64,000 nucleotides of DNA from Vibrio sp. 99-70-13A1 (GTDB taxonomy: Bacteria; Pseudomonadota; Gammaproteobacteria; Enterobacterales; Vibrionaceae). Below are positions 43,546 through 52,649 of the stretch, piece after piece. The stretch covers positions 1-64,000 of the forward strand of contig NZ_VTXD01000026.1 in the NCBI RefSeq assembly GCF_013114625.1, read 5' to 3'. Numbering within the stretch: the first letter of the stretch is position 1; every line of letters starts with the position of its first letter. The position numbers and the translations under genes were made by a program. Under the pieces are notes generated by a model. It had not been told where the DNA came from. It was given only the letters and a program-made list of their open reading frames with translations, and searched no databases.

Positions 43546-43713
43546 TCCAGCAAGCAATCACCTTCCGCTTTCTTACATTCACTTTAATTAATGAACGTAA
43601 TGTCATTCTCTTTTATTTTAGAGTGTTACTATGTTTTCTACCTCAATCTTTGAGCCAAAAAGCAGGCTAAAGCCAGAATAGACTTCAATACAATAAAAAT
43701 TAGGTAGTTCAAC

Positions 43714-44700
43714 ATGATTAGACTTGCCGTTATTGGTACGAACTGGATAACCCAAAAATTTGTCCAAGCCGCCTTAGGCACTGCGAAATTTGAACTTTGC
43801 GCGGTGTATTCTCGTTCACTCTCTAGCGCAAAAGACTTTGCCGATGAATTTCTGACTGCCTCTAATAACATCCATCTATTCGATAGTTTAGATGAGTTAG
43901 CCAAAGCAGAGAACGTAGATGCCATCTATATCGCTTCTCCAAACTCTCTACATGCAGAACAAGCGATGTTGATGATGGACCACGGTAAACATGTCATTTG
44001 TGAAAAGCCCATTGCTTCAAATATCGAACAAGCGCTTCAAACCGTTGAATGTGCTGAACGTAATCAAGTCGTGCTCTTTGAAGCTTATAAATCTGAGTTT
44101 TTACCTAACTTTAAACGGATTAAAGCTGGTTTATCTAAAATTGGGCGTCTGCACAAAGCACACCTTAGCTACTGCCAATACTCTTCTCGTTACCAAAAAT
44201 ATTTGAATGGTGAAAATCCAAATACTTTTAACCCTCAGTTTTCTAATGGCTCGATGATGGACATTGGCTTTTATTGTGTTTCCGCAGCAGTTGCCCTTTT
44301 TGGAAAGCCAACCAAGGTGCAAGCTTCAGGCGTATTATTGGATTCAGGCGTCGATGGGCATGGTGATGCGATATTCTCATACCCAGAATTTACCGTAACC
44401 TTATCGCACTCTAAAGTGTCTGATTCAAACCAACCTAGCGAAATTCAAGGTGAAAATGGTTCTATCATCATTGACCACATAGCAGAATGCACCAAGGTCA
44501 CAATTGAATATCGAGATGGCAAAACTGAAGATCTAAGTGTCAAGCAAGCTGAAAATTCCATGAGTTACGAAGCGGAAGAATTTGCACGTAGAATTCAGCT
44601 AAAAGATCTCACGCGAGACAAGCGTGCGCTGATCGTTTCAGAAGTCACGACTGAAATGAGAAAACAGCTTGGTGTCCACTTTCCAGCAGACGACAAGTGA
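43714..44700 (+). CDS. Gfo/Idh/MocA-family oxidoreductase
   Basis: A 328-residue NAD(P)-dependent dehydrogenase. The Rossmann domain starts MIRLAVIGTNWITQKFVQAA (the usual GxGxxG is GTNWIT, a weaker form) and continues with VDAIYIASPNSLHAEQAMLM, then HVICEKPIASN with the catalytic Lys. The C-terminal domain has NGSMMDIGFYCVSAAVALFG. Substrates are typically sugars, inositol or related polyols; none can be named here. It is solitary and ends at a heptamer repeat and bidirectional terminator. Confidence 0.93.
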   Translation: MIRLAVIGTNWITQKFVQAALGTAKFELCAVYSRSLSSAKDFADEFLTASNNIHLFDSLDELAKAENVDAIYIASPNSLHAEQAMLMMDHGKHVICEKPIASNIEQALQTVECAERNQVVLFEAYKSEFLPNFKRIKAGLSKIGRLHKAHLSYCQYSSRYQKYLNGENPNTFNPQFSNGSMMDIGFYCVSAAVALFGKPTKVQASGVLLDSGVDGHGDAIFSYPEFTVTLSHSKVSDSNQPSEIQGENGSIIIDHIAECTKVTIEYRDGKTEDLSVKQAENSMSYEAEEFARRIQLKDLTRDKRALIVSEVTTEMRKQLGVHFPADDK

Positions 44701-44746
44701 CACATAGTTCTGGCTCTGACCATTAATACTATCAGTGGCCTATCAA

Positions 44747-44770
44747 CTATTACCTATTACCTATTACCTA
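44747..44770. repeat. Heptamer tandem repeat (CTATTAC, 3.4 copies)
   Basis: A perfect 7-bp array 46 bases after the oxidoreductase stop and 7 bases before the terminator stem, the same placement as the longer arrays in this window. Confidence 0.9.
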
Positions 44771-44777
44771 AAAAAAC

Positions 44778-44813
44778 AAAAAGCCTCTTACGGAATAACA
44801 GTAAGGGGCTTTT
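44778..44813. terminator. Bidirectional terminator
   Basis: AAAAGCCTCTTAC, a nine-base loop and GTAAGGGGCTTTT (one G-U pair) stand between the convergent oxidoreductase and potassium-channel genes. Confidence 0.9.
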
Positions 44814-44850
44814 ATATCGCTAGAACAACACAAAGCATAAAAAGTGTTAA

Positions 44851-45507
44851 CTACTTACTACCTTGAGATAAACGGATACTCACCAAACTCGCCACCATGA
44901 TGGCTAAATAAAAGCTGCCTAAAATAGCCTCGAGAAAAACAAAGAATTGAGCTACAGGCAAGGCCGGTGAAATGTCTCCATAGCCAACCGTTGTTAGAGT
45001 GATGAAGCTAAAATAAAGCACATTGAATAGATTCGCTAACCACGGTTTATGCTCTAAACCATTAAATCCCTGAGGATAAACTTCTAATACCAATAAGTAG
45101 AGGATGGTCCAAGCAAGTCCCATCAATAAATAAATGCAAATTGAACCGACAATGTGATTTTTAGTTACTTCCTTTACCAACATTACTTGCTTCAAAGCCG
45201 AGTAAATATGCGAAAGAAGGAACATTAATAAAGCAGCCAAAGTCAGGATGGATAAGTCATAATCTTCAAAAAATGACAACATACCCGACACAGTCGCAGT
45301 CACCAGCAAGAAGCCATACCATGAACGGTAGATAGCCCGATCACGGTTGATTCCGGCAATAGACACCGCTAGCGTAACAATGATCAACCCCAGCACTGTT
45401 TTTTGCCCTTCCGGGTAGTATTGCTGCATGACAGCGCACCCAAAAAACAGCACCAATAAAGCAAAGAACAGAAACTGAAAGTTATCGTCTTTAGTGAAAC
45501 GTTTCAT
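44851..45507 (-). CDS. Ion channel family protein (potassium-type pore)
   Basis: A 218-residue membrane protein with about six hydrophobic segments. The C-terminal LYFSFITLTTVGYGDISPA contains the selectivity filter TVGYGD, followed by the inner helix FFVFLEAILGSFYLAIMVAS. No RCK regulatory domain is present, so it is a minimal two-helix pore with extra N-terminal helices. It should conduct potassium. Its start overlaps the AI-2E family stop by one base, and it is the last gene of a probable four-gene operon. Confidence 0.9.
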   Translation of the reverse strand: MKRFTKDDNFQFLFFALLVLFFGCAVMQQYYPEGQKTVLGLIIVTLAVSIAGINRDRAIYRSWYGFLLVTATVSGMLSFFEDYDLSILTLAALLMFLLSHIYSALKQVMLVKEVTKNHIVGSICIYLLMGLAWTILYLLVLEVYPQGFNGLEHKPWLANLFNVLYFSFITLTTVGYGDISPALPVAQFFVFLEAILGSFYLAIMVASLVSIRLSQGSK

Positions 45508-46571
45508 TACTTCACCTCTTCAGGTTCAGCCTCTAACCACGCCACTAGCAATTTGTAGGTCAGGCTCAAAATCACAGCGCCAACAAATAAGCCCACAATG
45601 CCAGACATTGCCATTCCACCAAGAGCACCAAGCAGAATCACCAGCATTGGAATATCTGAACCTCGGCTAAGTAGCATCGGCTTCAAGATTGCATCGCTAC
45701 CACTCACTAAAATACACCACACTAAGAACAGACCCGCAGCTACCGTTGAATCACCACTGAACATAAAAATAATTGGTGGTAATAAAGCCAAGATTGGTGG
45801 TAACTGAATAATCGCCACTAATAACACCGCTAGAGCCCAAAATGCCGCAGCAGGCACACCCGCGATAACTAAGCCTATTGCCGATAAAACAGACTGTATA
45901 ACCGCAACGCCAATCACGCCTTGAACCACACTTCTTACCGTGCTTTTAGACAGCTGAACCAGCGCTTCACCGCTTTCACCCGTTAAACGTTTTGCTAATT
46001 TAACGATCCCAACTTGGCAGCTTTCCGCTTTACTCATGAATACACCAGCAATGATGGTCGAAATAATGAATTGAACGAAACCGCCCCCCACAGAGCCAAC
46101 AATAGAAGCCATTTTCGCTCCGTATGTTTTTATCTCCTCAGCGTACTTCACCATCGCTCCTTCAATATTTGAAGAAGCAAGCACAAGCCCAGAATACAGT
46201 TTGTCACCGATTAGCGGAATATCTTGTAAAGCCGTTCGAGGCTTAGGAATAGCAAGCGTTCCATCTTGCAGACCAGAAATCACTTCTGAAGCACTGGTGT
46301 ACAGACCTGATGACAGAGCACCCAGTGGGATCAACAGTAACAGCACCCCAACCAAACTGAGCATGCCGCTTGCTTTGCCTTTCGATAAGCCAGTCTTGTT
46401 ATGAATGGCGATAACCACAGGGTAAAGTGCGGTGGCAATAATTCCGCCCCAAGCCACTAACAAAATGAAAGGGCGAAGAATCGAGAAGCACCAATAAATG
46501 AGAACAGCAATAACGGCAATTTTTATTGCAGCATCAATCGCTTGCTGTGAAGAGTTACTTGAAAATTTCAT
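45507..46571 (-). CDS. AI-2E family transporter
   Basis: A 354-residue integral membrane protein of the AI-2E/UPF0118 family with about seven to eight helices. The N-terminal segment AIDAAIKIAVIAVLIYWCFS, the long variable region (about 90-160) and the C-terminal IYWCFSILRPFILLVAWGGI and GAVILSLTYKLL segments fit. Members export quorum-sensing autoinducer 2, act as Na+/H+ antiporters or have no known role, so the function is uncertain. A good AAGGATG precedes the ATG. It overlaps the channel gene by one base and follows the DUF2955 gene by 33 bases. Confidence 0.9.
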   Translation of the reverse strand: MKFSSNSSQQAIDAAIKIAVIAVLIYWCFSILRPFILLVAWGGIIATALYPVVIAIHNKTGLSKGKASGMLSLVGVLLLLIPLGALSSGLYTSASEVISGLQDGTLAIPKPRTALQDIPLIGDKLYSGLVLASSNIEGAMVKYAEEIKTYGAKMASIVGSVGGGFVQFIISTIIAGVFMSKAESCQVGIVKLAKRLTGESGEALVQLSKSTVRSVVQGVIGVAVIQSVLSAIGLVIAGVPAAAFWALAVLLVAIIQLPPILALLPPIIFMFSGDSTVAAGLFLVWCILVSGSDAILKPMLLSRGSDIPMLVILLGALGGMAMSGIVGLFVGAVILSLTYKLLVAWLEAEPEEVK

Positions 46572-46604
46572 TTTACATCCTTGTAATGCATTTTGAAGCG
46601 AGTG

Positions 46605-47627
46605 TTATAAAAACTTCCAACGTCTAGTTTCTAAAAACATAGAAGCCAAAATCATATATATCCCAATAAGAAGCAGCTGAAATATCCTAACGAAGGTATT
46701 GCTATCAATGTCCCCAGAGCTCATTAATGTACTGCCAATCAGTACTAATAACGTGCTGAATGCGGTAGCAAAAATAGGGGCTTTAGCGGGAATGGTGTAA
46801 ATTTTACGGGCAATCACAATGGCAATAAGCCCAATAAATATAGAATAGAAGAGGATATTTGGCACAATCGACAAAATAGAAAATGCTGCAATCGCCAATA
46901 ACCCACCAATACCATTACTGATCACCAAAAAGGCACTGAGCTTTATCGATTTTTCAGCCGTTATCATCAAAGACAACAACGCAATGAACATCATGGTCAG
47001 CAGTGCTTCAGATATTTGGAATATGAAGAAAAAACACACCACAGGAAAAGAAATGATCATCGCTCTGAATGCGGCGTACCACCTTTCTTGTTTCGAAATT
47101 GGAGGCTTGGCAAAACCTGCAAACTTCGCTTTAGGCTCAGGAAAGAATATATGGACTAAAGCAAAAATACCCACAGCCACCGCGCCAGAAGTAGCAAGAC
47201 CTGAAGCAAGGTACAATGATACCCCTGGGTTTGAAATCGCCATAAACGGCAGCATCAGCACTGCGATTAATAAAATGGTACCGAAAAGGTTCCACTTTGG
47301 GTCCGTGAATAGGTAATAACCCCAAAGCATCATCAACCCAACCAAAATAAGCAGCGGGATCGGATAGTGAGTGATACCTCTCGACAGCATTAACCCAAGC
47401 GCCATTGTGACCAACATTGCCAACAATAACTCATACACGGTTTCTTTATGGAGCGTCGGTTTATCGACTAAGAACTTAGCCGTAAATACAGGGGCAACAA
47501 AGGCTAATGGCCAGTTAATCCACGCAGCCAAAAAGACCGATAATGTCACACCTACCATATAACGCAGAATACGAGTTTGAGTTTGCTCGTCTAATACGTC
47601 GTTCTGTGTAGGATGATTATCTGACAT
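46605..47627 (-). CDS. DUF2955 / FUSC-like membrane transporter
   Basis: A 340-residue membrane protein with about ten hydrophobic segments arranged as two similar halves, like FUSC-type aromatic-acid exporters; DUF2955 members are usually paired with HlyD adaptors, as here. The HlyD gene precedes it and overlaps by 11 bases. I used ATG 47627; a GTG at 47639 is also possible and neither start has a strong ribosome-binding site. The pair probably forms an efflux system for aromatic or phenolic compounds, by family. Confidence 0.85.
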   Translation of the reverse strand: MSDNHPTQNDVLDEQTQTRILRYMVGVTLSVFLAAWINWPLAFVAPVFTAKFLVDKPTLHKETVYELLLAMLVTMALGLMLSRGITHYPIPLLILVGLMMLWGYYLFTDPKWNLFGTILLIAVLMLPFMAISNPGVSLYLASGLATSGAVAVGIFALVHIFFPEPKAKFAGFAKPPISKQERWYAAFRAMIISFPVVCFFFIFQISEALLTMMFIALLSLMITAEKSIKLSAFLVISNGIGGLLAIAAFSILSIVPNILFYSIFIGLIAIVIARKIYTIPAKAPIFATAFSTLLVLIGSTLMSSGDIDSNTFVRIFQLLLIGIYMILASMFLETRRWKFL

Positions 47628-48735
47628 AAGACAAGACACTTAGTAAGCGAATCCAAGCCTTACCGATTAAATTAAAGATGGTGTTATCACCACTGTAAAC
47701 AATCACATCCGCTTGGCCACCCACGCGCAGCATGCCTTCTACTTCGCTTCGGTCAAATTCAATGAGAATTGGCAGCATTTGAGTTTGGCGTAACCAGCCC
47801 GTTTGTTGGTTAGCTTGAGCCAGTTTGCCCGCTTGAGAGTTTTGTCCCCAGTCGACTCCCCAATCAACACTCAGAACCTTACCTTTCACTACTTTGCCAG
47901 GAGCGAAATCAAGGGCAATTTCCACTTCATCGCCAGTCGTAACATTGCCTAGGCTGTTTTCACGAAAGTAAGCTTCAATCCAAATATCATCAGTTGAAAC
48001 AAAAGTCATGATTGGGTTACCAGGTGAAGCGTAAAAACCTTCTGACAAACTGAAGTTAGATACCCCACCTTGTGTTGGAGCCTTGATCACCGTTCTTTCT
48101 AAGTTAAGCTGCGCTTGCTCAAGCGCTAATAAAGCCGCTTTAATTTGGCTGTTGTCTTCGCCATCTTTACCCAGTTGTTGCTTGGCTTTTTCGAGATCGG
48201 CTTCCGCATTCACCACCGCAGCTTTTGATGTCGCGAGCGCAGCTCGGGCTTTATCGGCATCTGATTTAGACACGACGCCTTTATCCGCCATATCTAGTAC
48301 TCGCTTTGCTTGAAGCTTAGTGTTTTGACGCTCAACCATCGCAGAAGTCAGTCTTGCTTGAGCAGAAGCAATATTGGCGGTTTGTGCCCCAACATTTTGA
48401 CCCGCAATCTCTAGGTTTTGTTCAGCTTGGTGAACAGCAATTTGATAGTCTGATGAGTCTAAAATGGCAAGTACATCCCCTTCTTGAACCAATTGGTTAG
48501 GCTGCACTTGAATATCTAATACTGTGCCAGAAACTTGAGGCTTAATTGGCACTATATAGCTTTTTAAACGGGCATTATCGGTGATAGGAATGATGCGATC
48601 CGATACGATGCTAAAAAGTAAAACGGTAGCGACAAAAATAAGAAGGTAGTTGGTTACCTTGCGCACTTTATCTTTTTTTTGAACAGCCTGAGCTTCCGCT
48701 TCAGAGCCTTGAATGTCGTCATTTACTTCTGACAT
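47617..48735 (-). CDS. HlyD/EmrA-family membrane fusion protein
   Basis: A 372-residue adaptor. One membrane helix (about 25-47) is followed by lipoyl halves (YIVPIKPQVSGTVLDIQVQP, then TVIKAPTQGGVSNFSLSEG) around a long coiled coil (about 95-200), then a beta-barrel domain and a C-terminal membrane-proximal tail. It should bridge an inner-membrane pump to an outer-membrane channel. The DUF2955 permease gene follows and overlaps. The first gene of a probable four-gene operon, it is divergent from an AraC regulator. A strong AGGAAGGGAAT precedes the ATG. Confidence 0.93.
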   Translation of the reverse strand: MSEVNDDIQGSEAEAQAVQKKDKVRKVTNYLLIFVATVLLFSIVSDRIIPITDNARLKSYIVPIKPQVSGTVLDIQVQPNQLVQEGDVLAILDSSDYQIAVHQAEQNLEIAGQNVGAQTANIASAQARLTSAMVERQNTKLQAKRVLDMADKGVVSKSDADKARAALATSKAAVVNAEADLEKAKQQLGKDGEDNSQIKAALLALEQAQLNLERTVIKAPTQGGVSNFSLSEGFYASPGNPIMTFVSTDDIWIEAYFRENSLGNVTTGDEVEIALDFAPGKVVKGKVLSVDWGVDWGQNSQAGKLAQANQQTGWLRQTQMLPILIEFDRSEVEGMLRVGGQADVIVYSGDNTIFNLIGKAWIRLLSVLSYVR

Positions 48736-48816
48736 ACGATTCCCTTCCTATGAACTAAAATCAATAAAATTAACTAGTTAAATATATACTTAGAACGCGA
48801 AAACTCAAGAAATTAA

Positions 48817-48845
48817 CTATAAGCTTATAGAGCATGTTATAACAT
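48817..48845. promoter_or_regulatory. Palindromes in AraC/HlyD divergent promoter
   Basis: CTATAAGCTTATAG (48817-48830) and ATGTTATAACAT (48834-48845) are two perfect palindromes in the 160-base region between the efflux operon and the AraC gene. They may be binding sites for the AraC regulator or a second repressor; the regulator is not tested. Confidence 0.4.
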
Positions 48846-48895
48846 TTAGTATATATACCGAATAATTGCCGGGTTGAATCAAGGAGCGACTTTAT

Positions 48896-49906
48896 ATGAA
48901 GAACAATGCCTATGAGGTTCCTGTCATTCAAACCGATTATGCCAAGATACTCGTTCAGGTTTTTTCTGAATATGGGTTCGACCTCCACCAGCTTCTTATG
49001 GAATCCGGGTTACCTTCAGATTTATTTCAAACTGAAAGTGACTTCGTACCTTCTGAATCCATAAAGCGATTGATATTTTTGACCTCTAGTCAGTTAGGTA
49101 TCACTCAATTTACCGACGTTTTAGCACTCTCATTTAGGCAAAGAATCATCCCAAATGTTCTGCATCAATTTGTTGACTATGAAACGATTGGCGATGCCCT
49201 CATGAATATCGATACCATTTTTAAAAATGACTCACCTGGAAGCAAAATCGAATTCACTGAAGAACACGGGCAGCATTGGTTTACCCGAAATGCCAATTAT
49301 GTTGATTCACCATCGTTCGCCTGGAGTGAAGCTTTTGCCATTATCTATATTAAAGAATTAATACAGATCCTCACCCGCACTCAATGGCACCCCACTAAAA
49401 TAAAATTACATTCTAAGCAAGTCGACGTGGTAAAAAGTATCGCACCATCCAATTGCCAGTTATTCATAGAGCAAGGTAAAACTTCGGTTTATATTCCAAA
49501 AAACATTCTCGATTTACCCATTCAATTATCTTCCAAAGAATTAAGCACAAAGCCCTCTATCATTGAATGGCATACCAGCTTTACAGACAGTATTTTTGAA
49601 TTACTTAAGCCTTATGTGAATGAACAAAACTTATCAATAGAGCAAGCCGCAGAGATCCTCAACTTCTCAGTTCGAACCCTTCAAAGAAAACTAAAGAGTG
49701 AAAACACTTCCTTTAGAAAAGTGAAAGAAAGCTTAATGTATTCGGCTGCTTGCGAGCTGATGGAGAAAGGACATTCATTAACGTATATCTCGACTCAGCT
49801 CGGCTACAGCAATATTTCACACTTTTCCAGAGCCTTTAAAAGAGTCTCTGGGCTAACGCCTAAAATTTATCAGCGTTCCATTGCGCCTCCACCACCAATG
49901 ACATAA
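48896..49906 (+). CDS. AraC-family transcriptional regulator
   Basis: A 336-residue regulator. The N-terminal about 200 residues are an arabinose-binding-type ligand domain of the branch seen in efflux and lipid regulators (LMESGLPSDLFQTESDFVPS). The C-terminal double helix-turn-helix (about 235-330) has LSIEQAAEILNFSVRTLQRKL and the family signature YISTQLGYSNISHFSRAFKR. It is divergent from the HlyD-DUF2955 operon, so it is probably its activator. AAGGAG precedes the ATG. Confidence 0.94.
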   Translation: MKNNAYEVPVIQTDYAKILVQVFSEYGFDLHQLLMESGLPSDLFQTESDFVPSESIKRLIFLTSSQLGITQFTDVLALSFRQRIIPNVLHQFVDYETIGDALMNIDTIFKNDSPGSKIEFTEEHGQHWFTRNANYVDSPSFAWSEAFAIIYIKELIQILTRTQWHPTKIKLHSKQVDVVKSIAPSNCQLFIEQGKTSVYIPKNILDLPIQLSSKELSTKPSIIEWHTSFTDSIFELLKPYVNEQNLSIEQAAEILNFSVRTLQRKLKSENTSFRKVKESLMYSAACELMEKGHSLTYISTQLGYSNISHFSRAFKRVSGLTPKIYQRSIAPPPPMT

Positions 49907-50200
49907 GTGTAAATACACCTTGAGCATGACAATAAGTATCATTTATTTTCTTGAAGTGGTTAATATCGACCAAAGCTAAGCATGCACTCGATATTCTATA
50001 GCGAGTCACTATTTTTTGGATTTGGTTCATCTATTAATTTATTCATCTATTTCATCGTCCCGACATCGGTTCCAACAGCCTGCTAATGAATCCGTTCCAA
50101 TCAAATTTCTTAATTTTTCTCCAAATGCTTGCGTTTACTGATATCCGTAAACATGATCGCGTAACCATTAGGTTACTCATTCGCAAAGCTGATTATTAAT
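49905..50200 (-). pseudogene. Decayed PAS-GGDEF (diguanylate cyclase) remnant
   Basis: Three minus-strand fragments in different frames still read as one protein: a PAS end (PNGYAIMFTDISKRKHLEK), a GGDEF start (LRNLIGTDSLAGCWNR) and a GGDEF core (SACLALVDINHFKKINDTYC, then HAQG). Stops and frameshifts separate them. The GGDEF active loop and C-terminus are missing, cut off where the AraC gene ends. It cannot make cyclic di-GMP. A 31-codon minus-strand ORF at about 50298-50393 may be a further piece or chance. The rest of the gap to 50553 shows nothing. Confidence 0.75.
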
Positions 50201-50559
50201 AAAGATCTTATGTATTTTTTAAATTAATCATAAAATTATAATTTATAACGCATGCTTTTATTTATATAACCCACCTGAACTTTTTATTCTATTGGTTAGG
50301 AAACAACTCGCTCTGCAAAAAACTTGCTAGATCAATCTCTAAGCAAAGGTCCTGAATATCTTGTATACGGAAATAAACAATCATAAAAAGCCTCTATATA
50401 ATTAAATAACCCGTCAATTATTATCCAAAGGGTGTCAAATTACTTACCATAATGCGCCACTGTGTAATTCAAATTTTCATTTAAACCAATTATTTATGGG
50501 TTGATATTGTGAATATTTAAATATAGATTCATAGAAACTAATTATTCAAAGGAATGGTT

Positions 50560-51033
50560 ATGAGCAATATTGAAAAGGTTTATGGATTTAATACACCACA
50601 ACGTTTATTTGTCGGTTATTCATTAGCGGTATTAGTGGATTTAACGGTTTTAAACTTCTTTGATGAATATTGGGAGTTCGTCAATATTGAATCATTCACC
50701 ATCTCTTTCGCAGCCGCAATCTTGCTGCAGCTACTGCTAAAGTTATCGATTGGTCTAGAGCATAAAATTGCCGACTATTTCAAATCTAAACCGGGAACCG
50801 CACCAAAAGTATTCCGTGGGATTTCCACTTACATTATTTTGGTGGGCTCTAAATTCGTCATGCTGGAAGCCATCAACATCATGTTTGGTGACAAAGTCGA
50901 TTTCTCTGGTCCTTGGAACGGTGTCGTTGCTTTCTTCGCCGTTGTCTTTGTTATCTTAATTTCTGAAGTTATTGTGTCTAAGATCTACTTTGCTCTAGAT
51001 GACTCAAGCAAAACACCAGAAAACGCGCAATAA
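50560..51033 (+). CDS. Small inner-membrane protein of unknown function
   Basis: A 157-residue protein with four predicted helices (about 17-35, 45-66, 90-110, 122-143) and charged ends. I chose ATG 50560 because AAAGGA is six bases before it; ATG 50554 would be too close. No family is recognised with confidence. It stands alone between the decayed GGDEF gene and the SMR exporter, and has a strong terminator. Confidence 0.75.
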   Translation: MSNIEKVYGFNTPQRLFVGYSLAVLVDLTVLNFFDEYWEFVNIESFTISFAAAILLQLLLKLSIGLEHKIADYFKSKPGTAPKVFRGISTYIILVGSKFVMLEAINIMFGDKVDFSGPWNGVVAFFAVVFVILISEVIVSKIYFALDDSSKTPENAQ

Positions 51034-51079
51034 CTTCCTAAAATCAACACAAATTAGATTTAAAGCCCAATTTATATTT

Positions 51080-51118
51080 AAAGCCCTCAGTGAGCATGGA
51101 TCACTCGGGGCTTTTTTT
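51080..51118 (+). terminator. Intrinsic terminator
   Basis: AAGCCCTCAGTGA and TCACTCGGGGCTT form a 13-position stem with one mismatch, followed by seven T, 47 bases after the small membrane protein gene. Confidence 0.92.
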
Positions 51119-51245
51119 ATCGCTCACATTCACTCAAACTAATGGCACTCAGTAGATTTTCTTACACTGTGCTCACCATGCTGATATAAATTTGGTGTAC
51201 TGTATACCTTTCATTTAATGACTTACCAACTCAGATTGGAGATGT

Positions 51246-51590
51246 ATGCTGCTGTCTCTTCCCCCATTTATCACCCTGTCTTTAGCTATTGTTTTAGAAG
51301 TACTCGCTACCTCTTGGCTGCCTAAAACGAATCAATTTACGAACATTCCCGTGACATTAGGAGTGCTTGCAGGTTACAGCCTTGCTTTTTATTTGCTTTC
51401 TTTAACCGTACAGAGCATGTCACTTGGTGTCGCTTATGCTTTATGGTGCGGATCAGGGATTGTTTTGGTCGCAGCCATTGCTTGGCTGGTTTATGGGCAA
51501 ACACTGGATATTTACGCCATAGTCGGTATCGGCCTGATTGTAATCGGAACCGCGATCATAAATATCTTCTCAACGTCGGTGAGTCATTAA
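51246..51590 (+). CDS. SMR-family multidrug exporter
   Basis: A 114-residue four-helix exporter like EmrE/SugE/QacE, which exchanges protons for cationic compounds. The essential Glu lies in ALAIVLEVLATSWL-type helix 1 (residue 18), and the ALWCGSGIVLVAAIAWLVYG helix 3 has the conserved Trp and Gly. GGAG lies five bases before the ATG. It is followed 73 bases later by a LysR gene that may control it. The specificity (drug versus guanidinium) is not decided. Confidence 0.92.
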   Translation: MLLSLPPFITLSLAIVLEVLATSWLPKTNQFTNIPVTLGVLAGYSLAFYLLSLTVQSMSLGVAYALWCGSGIVLVAAIAWLVYGQTLDIYAIVGIGLIVIGTAIINIFSTSVSH

Positions 51591-51663
51591 TTTGTCATCT
51601 TAACGTCGAAAAACTGAAACCTGATTGAAGTATTTTTCACTTTTATTTCAATCAGGTGAAGCT

Positions 51664-52542
51664 ATGTTACCTCCTCTTCGCGCTCTTGTTTCATTCGAAG
51701 CGGTTGCCCGTCTCGGCTCGATTGGCGCTGCGGCACGCGAGCTATACGTGACTCAAGCGGCTGTTAGCCAGCAACTGAAAAGCCTAGAATCTTTTCTCGA
51801 CACCACTTTATTTGAGCGCAGCCCTAAAGGGGTCAAGCTCACCTCTTCAGCACAGCACTATCAGCCTATCGTGGCTGGCTCGCTCGCACACCTGAAGCTT
51901 CAAACCCAAATATTGTTTGGTGAGAAAGAAACGGATGTACTTAGCCTAAGGGTGAATCACACTTTTTGTCACAACTGGCTACTTCCTCGATTACCTCACT
52001 TTTATCAAAAATACCCATTCATTCGTCTTGATATACAGCTAGTCGACTGGCCTTCTACCAATCCTTGTCAAAATGTCGATATAGAATTAACCAACGGCAA
52101 AGTGGACAGTGAAGACACGCATTCGGAGCCTCTTTTTCAAGAGCACTGGCAGTTAGTCTGCAGCCCTTCTTTTAAAGCTCAGCATCAAGAGCAGCTCGAT
52201 CTGGGGGATTTTTCGCAGCTTCCCGCCGTACAAGTCAAAGGTTACCAAGAGAACTGGTTACAGTGGCTCAGCCACAATCAATTGGGTATTTCCCTTCCCA
52301 AAGTCCAACTCGAAATCAGTAATTCATTGCAGGCGTTAGAAGCCGTTAAACATGGCATAGGCATGCTGCTTGTGCGCTCACTTGCCGTATCAGAAATGCT
52401 TAAAAGCGGTGAGCTGGTTTTAGCCCTCGAGGCGACGATGCCAAGTGAATCTGGACATTACCTTGTAACCAAGCATAGCCGTAATGCCAAAGTAAATTTC
52501 TTTTGTGAATGGCTGAATCACCAAATTGAAGACAATAGTTAA
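51664..52542 (+). CDS. LysR-family regulator (GcvA-like)
   Basis: A 292-residue regulator of the GcvA-like branch: N-terminal helix-turn-helix (LPPLRALVSFEAVARLGSIG, AARELYVTQAAVSQQLKSLE), effector domain about 90-285. I chose ATG 51664 after AGGTGAAG; the frame is open to 51625 but that part is not family-like. It lies between the SMR gene and the ABC operon, both on the plus strand, so either could be its target. The effector is unknown. Confidence 0.92.
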   Translation: MLPPLRALVSFEAVARLGSIGAAARELYVTQAAVSQQLKSLESFLDTTLFERSPKGVKLTSSAQHYQPIVAGSLAHLKLQTQILFGEKETDVLSLRVNHTFCHNWLLPRLPHFYQKYPFIRLDIQLVDWPSTNPCQNVDIELTNGKVDSEDTHSEPLFQEHWQLVCSPSFKAQHQEQLDLGDFSQLPAVQVKGYQENWLQWLSHNQLGISLPKVQLEISNSLQALEAVKHGIGMLLVRSLAVSEMLKSGELVLALEATMPSESGHYLVTKHSRNAKVNFFCEWLNHQIEDNS

Positions 52543-52649
52543 GCGAAAGATTTTCTTATGAGTTGCCATAAAAAAAATGGAGGGCGACCAAACTGACTTG
52601 TCACATTGAACGCTTAATTTAACTGCATACCCACAAGGACGAGATCACC

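Noticed and set aside
50298..50393. 31-codon minus-strand ORF near the GGDEF remnant
   Set aside because: No recognisable motif and no ribosome-binding site; it may be a further decayed piece but cannot be supported as a gene.
52543..52649. Pho box before the Ugp-like operon
   Set aside because: Only one TTGTCAC half resembles a PhoB site; no second repeat at 11-base spacing is visible, so phosphate control cannot be claimed from sequence.
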